A stretch of DNA of 64,000 bases, taken from positions 64,879 to 128,878 of the forward strand of contig JAOATL010000013.1 in assembly GCA_030158125.1 (NCBI GenBank), written 5' to 3'. The notes under the pieces are model-generated. The model was not told the origin of the DNA. It saw nothing but the letters and a program-made list of their open reading frames with translations, and ran no database searches. The DNA comes from Limnohabitans sp. GTDB lineage: Bacteria; Pseudomonadota; Gammaproteobacteria; Burkholderiales; Burkholderiaceae_C. Below, piece by piece: positions 62,867 through 64,000 of the stretch. The translations under genes and the position numbers were made by a program. The stretch's first letter is position 1. Every line of letters begins with the position of its first letter.

Positions 62867-63436
62867 TCAGACTTCGGGAAAATACTGATGCGGCCATGCG
62901 ACATTTTTTTTCAGCAAGGGCCAATCAAATCCTGCCCCTGGATCTTTTTTGCGACCGGGTGCAATGTGCTCGTGACCCGCGACATGCGCAATGGGGTATT
63001 GCTGGCCCAAGGCCTTGATGAGCAAGCTTAGGCTGATGTACTGCGCATCTTCAAATGTGTTTCCCTCTAAGCCTTCCAGTTCAACGCCTATAGAGTCGTC
63101 GTTGCAGTTGCTGCGGCCGCGGTAACTCGATGCGCCCGCATGCCAAGCACGGTCGTTGCAGCTGACAAATTGCCAGACTTTGCCATCCCGTTCTATGAAG
63201 AAGTGGGCAGATACTTCAAGCCCCCGAATGCTTTGAAAATATGGATGGGCATCCCAATCGAGCTGGTTGGTGAACAACTTTTGGACCGAATGAGTGCCAA
63301 AGTTGCCGGGTGGCAGACTGATTGAGTGCACGACGATCAAATCGATCAGCGCTTGGGGTGGACGAGGTCCAAAGTTGGGCGATTCACATTTTTCGGCCGC
63401 CAGGCACCAGCCGTTTTGCCAAAGATCGAATTGCAT
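62867..63436 (-). CDS. ampD: 1,6-anhydro-N-acetylmuramyl-L-alanine amidase
   Basis: Cytosolic zinc amidase of murein recycling that frees the peptide later reused by Mpl. Zinc ligands: His in LIVVHSISLPPG, and His/Asp in VAGHEHIAPGRKKDPG; the central SAHFFIERDGKVWQFV is the family block. 189 residues, no signal peptide, as in AmpD. The order CcsA-like, PP0621 and ampD is colinear on the minus strand. Confidence 0.95.
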   Translation of the reverse strand: MQFDLWQNGWCLAAEKCESPNFGPRPPQALIDLIVVHSISLPPGNFGTHSVQKLFTNQLDWDAHPYFQSIRGLEVSAHFFIERDGKVWQFVSCNDRAWHAGASSYRGRSNCNDDSIGVELEGLEGNTFEDAQYISLSLLIKALGQQYPIAHVAGHEHIAPGRKKDPGAGFDWPLLKKNVAWPHQYFPEV

Positions 63437-63455
63437 GGCGAGTCTGGTTGGGGTG

Positions 63456-63725
63456 TCAGCAGGGCTTGTCAGAAGCCGCTAAGCAATGCGCTGGCGAGCA
63501 ATAGTGGCCGCGCTGTCCTTGCACCATGTCGGCCGCTGGCATGTGAACACCGCATTGTTGGCAAGCTTGCATGGGGCTGGGTGTTGAAACGCTGGGTGAT
63601 GCAGACGCCGAATGACCCGACGCATCAGACCCTGAGGGGGGGCGTTGTTTGAGTGTGTTCAGGCGGTTTCTGCGCCACAACCAAACGGCAAACAAAAGCG
63701 TCAATAAAAACAGCAGAATTTTCAA
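63456..63725 (-). CDS. PP0621 family protein
   Basis: An 89-residue protein: one N-terminal TM helix (ILLFLLTLLFAVWLW), a low-complexity linker, and a small Cys/His motif ACQQCGVHMPAADM...HYCSPAHC, probably binding one zinc. This matches the PP0621 family, of unknown function. The start overlaps the upstream gene's stop (ATGA). Confidence 0.85.
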   Translation of the reverse strand: MKILLFLLTLLFAVWLWRRNRLNTLKQRPPSGSDASGHSASASPSVSTPSPMQACQQCGVHMPAADMVQGQRGHYCSPAHCLAASDKPC

Positions 63726-64000
63726 AGGCTGCGCCCCAAAATGATTTCAACCACAAAGCGCGAGCCCATGTAGGACAGCAACAGCAGGGCAGAGCCCACG
63801 TACAGCACCCGCACGGCGCGTCGGCCGCGCCAACCCAAACGATAGCGGCCTAGTAACAGTACGGCAAACACCAGCCAAGAAAGCAAGGAGAAAACCGTTT
63901 TGTGGTCCCATTTCAAGCGCGCGCCCGCTTCTCCATACAGGTGCTCACCAAACACCACGCCAGCGATCAGCGTCAAGGAGAGCAACACAAAACCCAGCAA
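63722..64000 (-). CDS. CcsA/YpjD-like cytochrome c assembly protein, C-terminal part (cut by window edge)
   Basis: The C-terminal 92 residues of a multi-helix membrane protein. WDHKTVFSLLSWLVFAVLL, RYRLGWRGRRAVR and SYMGSRFVVEIILGR match the end of the CcsA/HemX-like family (YpjD type). The N-terminal part lies outside the window, so the first Met seen is probably internal. Coupled by ATGA overlap to the PP0621 gene. Confidence 0.8.
   Translation of the reverse strand: MLGFVLLSLTLIAGVVFGEHLYGEAGARLKWDHKTVFSLLSWLVFAVLLLGRYRLGWRGRRAVRVLYVGSALLLLSYMGSRFVVEIILGRSL

Overview
This window reads as a stretch of core chromosome from a betaproteobacterium, most likely Burkholderiales/Comamonadaceae (Limnohabitans- or Rhodoferax-like). 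The taxonomic call is inference. It rests on the gene order (dapF-DUF484-xerC, a complete dcw cluster ending ftsA-ftsZ-lpxC, nrdA-nrdB followed by a histone-H1-like gene, accB-accC-prmA-DUF3426), on protein styles, and on moderate GC content. No phage, plasmid, CRISPR, tRNA or insertion-sequence gene was seen. The only repeat-type mobile candidates are three long hairpins.

Layout. 1-6 kb: a truncated metallo-hydrolase, a DUF6279 lipoprotein, then amino-sugar synthesis (glmU, glmS) around an Lrp-type regulator. 6-13.7 kb: gnd, a LysE exporter, a small secreted protein, a FAD enzyme, cysK, RNase P RNA (rnpB), a cysteine-free Rrf2 regulator and a degenerate pseudouridine-synthase-like protein. 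13.7-22 kb: a Nudix-metallo-beta-lactamase fusion diverging from dapF-DUF484-xerC, then rlmI, a CobW-type GTPase and a DksA with a very long Lys/Ala/Pro tail. 22-40.6 kb: mraZ-rsmH-ftsL-ftsI-murE-murF-mraY-murD-ftsW-murG-murC-ddl-ftsQ-ftsA-ftsZ-lpxC, with stop/start codons overlapping from rsmH through ftsQ. 40.6-49.9 kb: an MFS transporter, ruvC, mtgA, aroE, a TonB-like protein, an RNB ribonuclease, rodA and tldD. 49.9-57.4 kb: a Phe-rich leader peptide and attenuator ahead of DAHP synthase, mpl, two small genes, accBC, prmA and a short DUF3426 protein. 57.4-64 kb: an H1-like protein, nrdB, nrdA with a promoter carrying two NrdR-like boxes, ampD, a PP0621-family protein and a partial CcsA/YpjD-like protein.

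How the genes work together. Much of the window serves the cell envelope: UDP-GlcNAc supply (glmS, glmU), diaminopimelate (dapF), muropeptide assembly, polymerisation and recycling (mur genes, mraY, ftsI, ftsW, rodA, mtgA, mpl, ampD), division (fts genes), lipid A (lpxC) and fatty-acid initiation (accBC). Aromatic amino-acid entry (aroG, aroE) and deoxynucleotide supply (nrdAB) are also present.

Main points of interest. (1) A complete-looking phenylalanine attenuator (leader peptide, antiterminator, terminator) sits upstream of aroG. (2) Many transcription-unit first genes have a -10-like hexamer exactly six bases before the ATG and no Shine-Dalgarno, which suggests leaderless mRNAs, often on both sides of a divergent pair. 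(3) Three long hairpins share a nearly invariant loop on different, internally complementary stems. (4) Several proteins have altered key residues: an IscR-like regulator without cysteines, a pseudouridine synthase without its GRLD motif, a 6-phosphogluconate dehydrogenase with an NAD-like pocket, and a cysteine-poor DksA next to a CobW GTPase.
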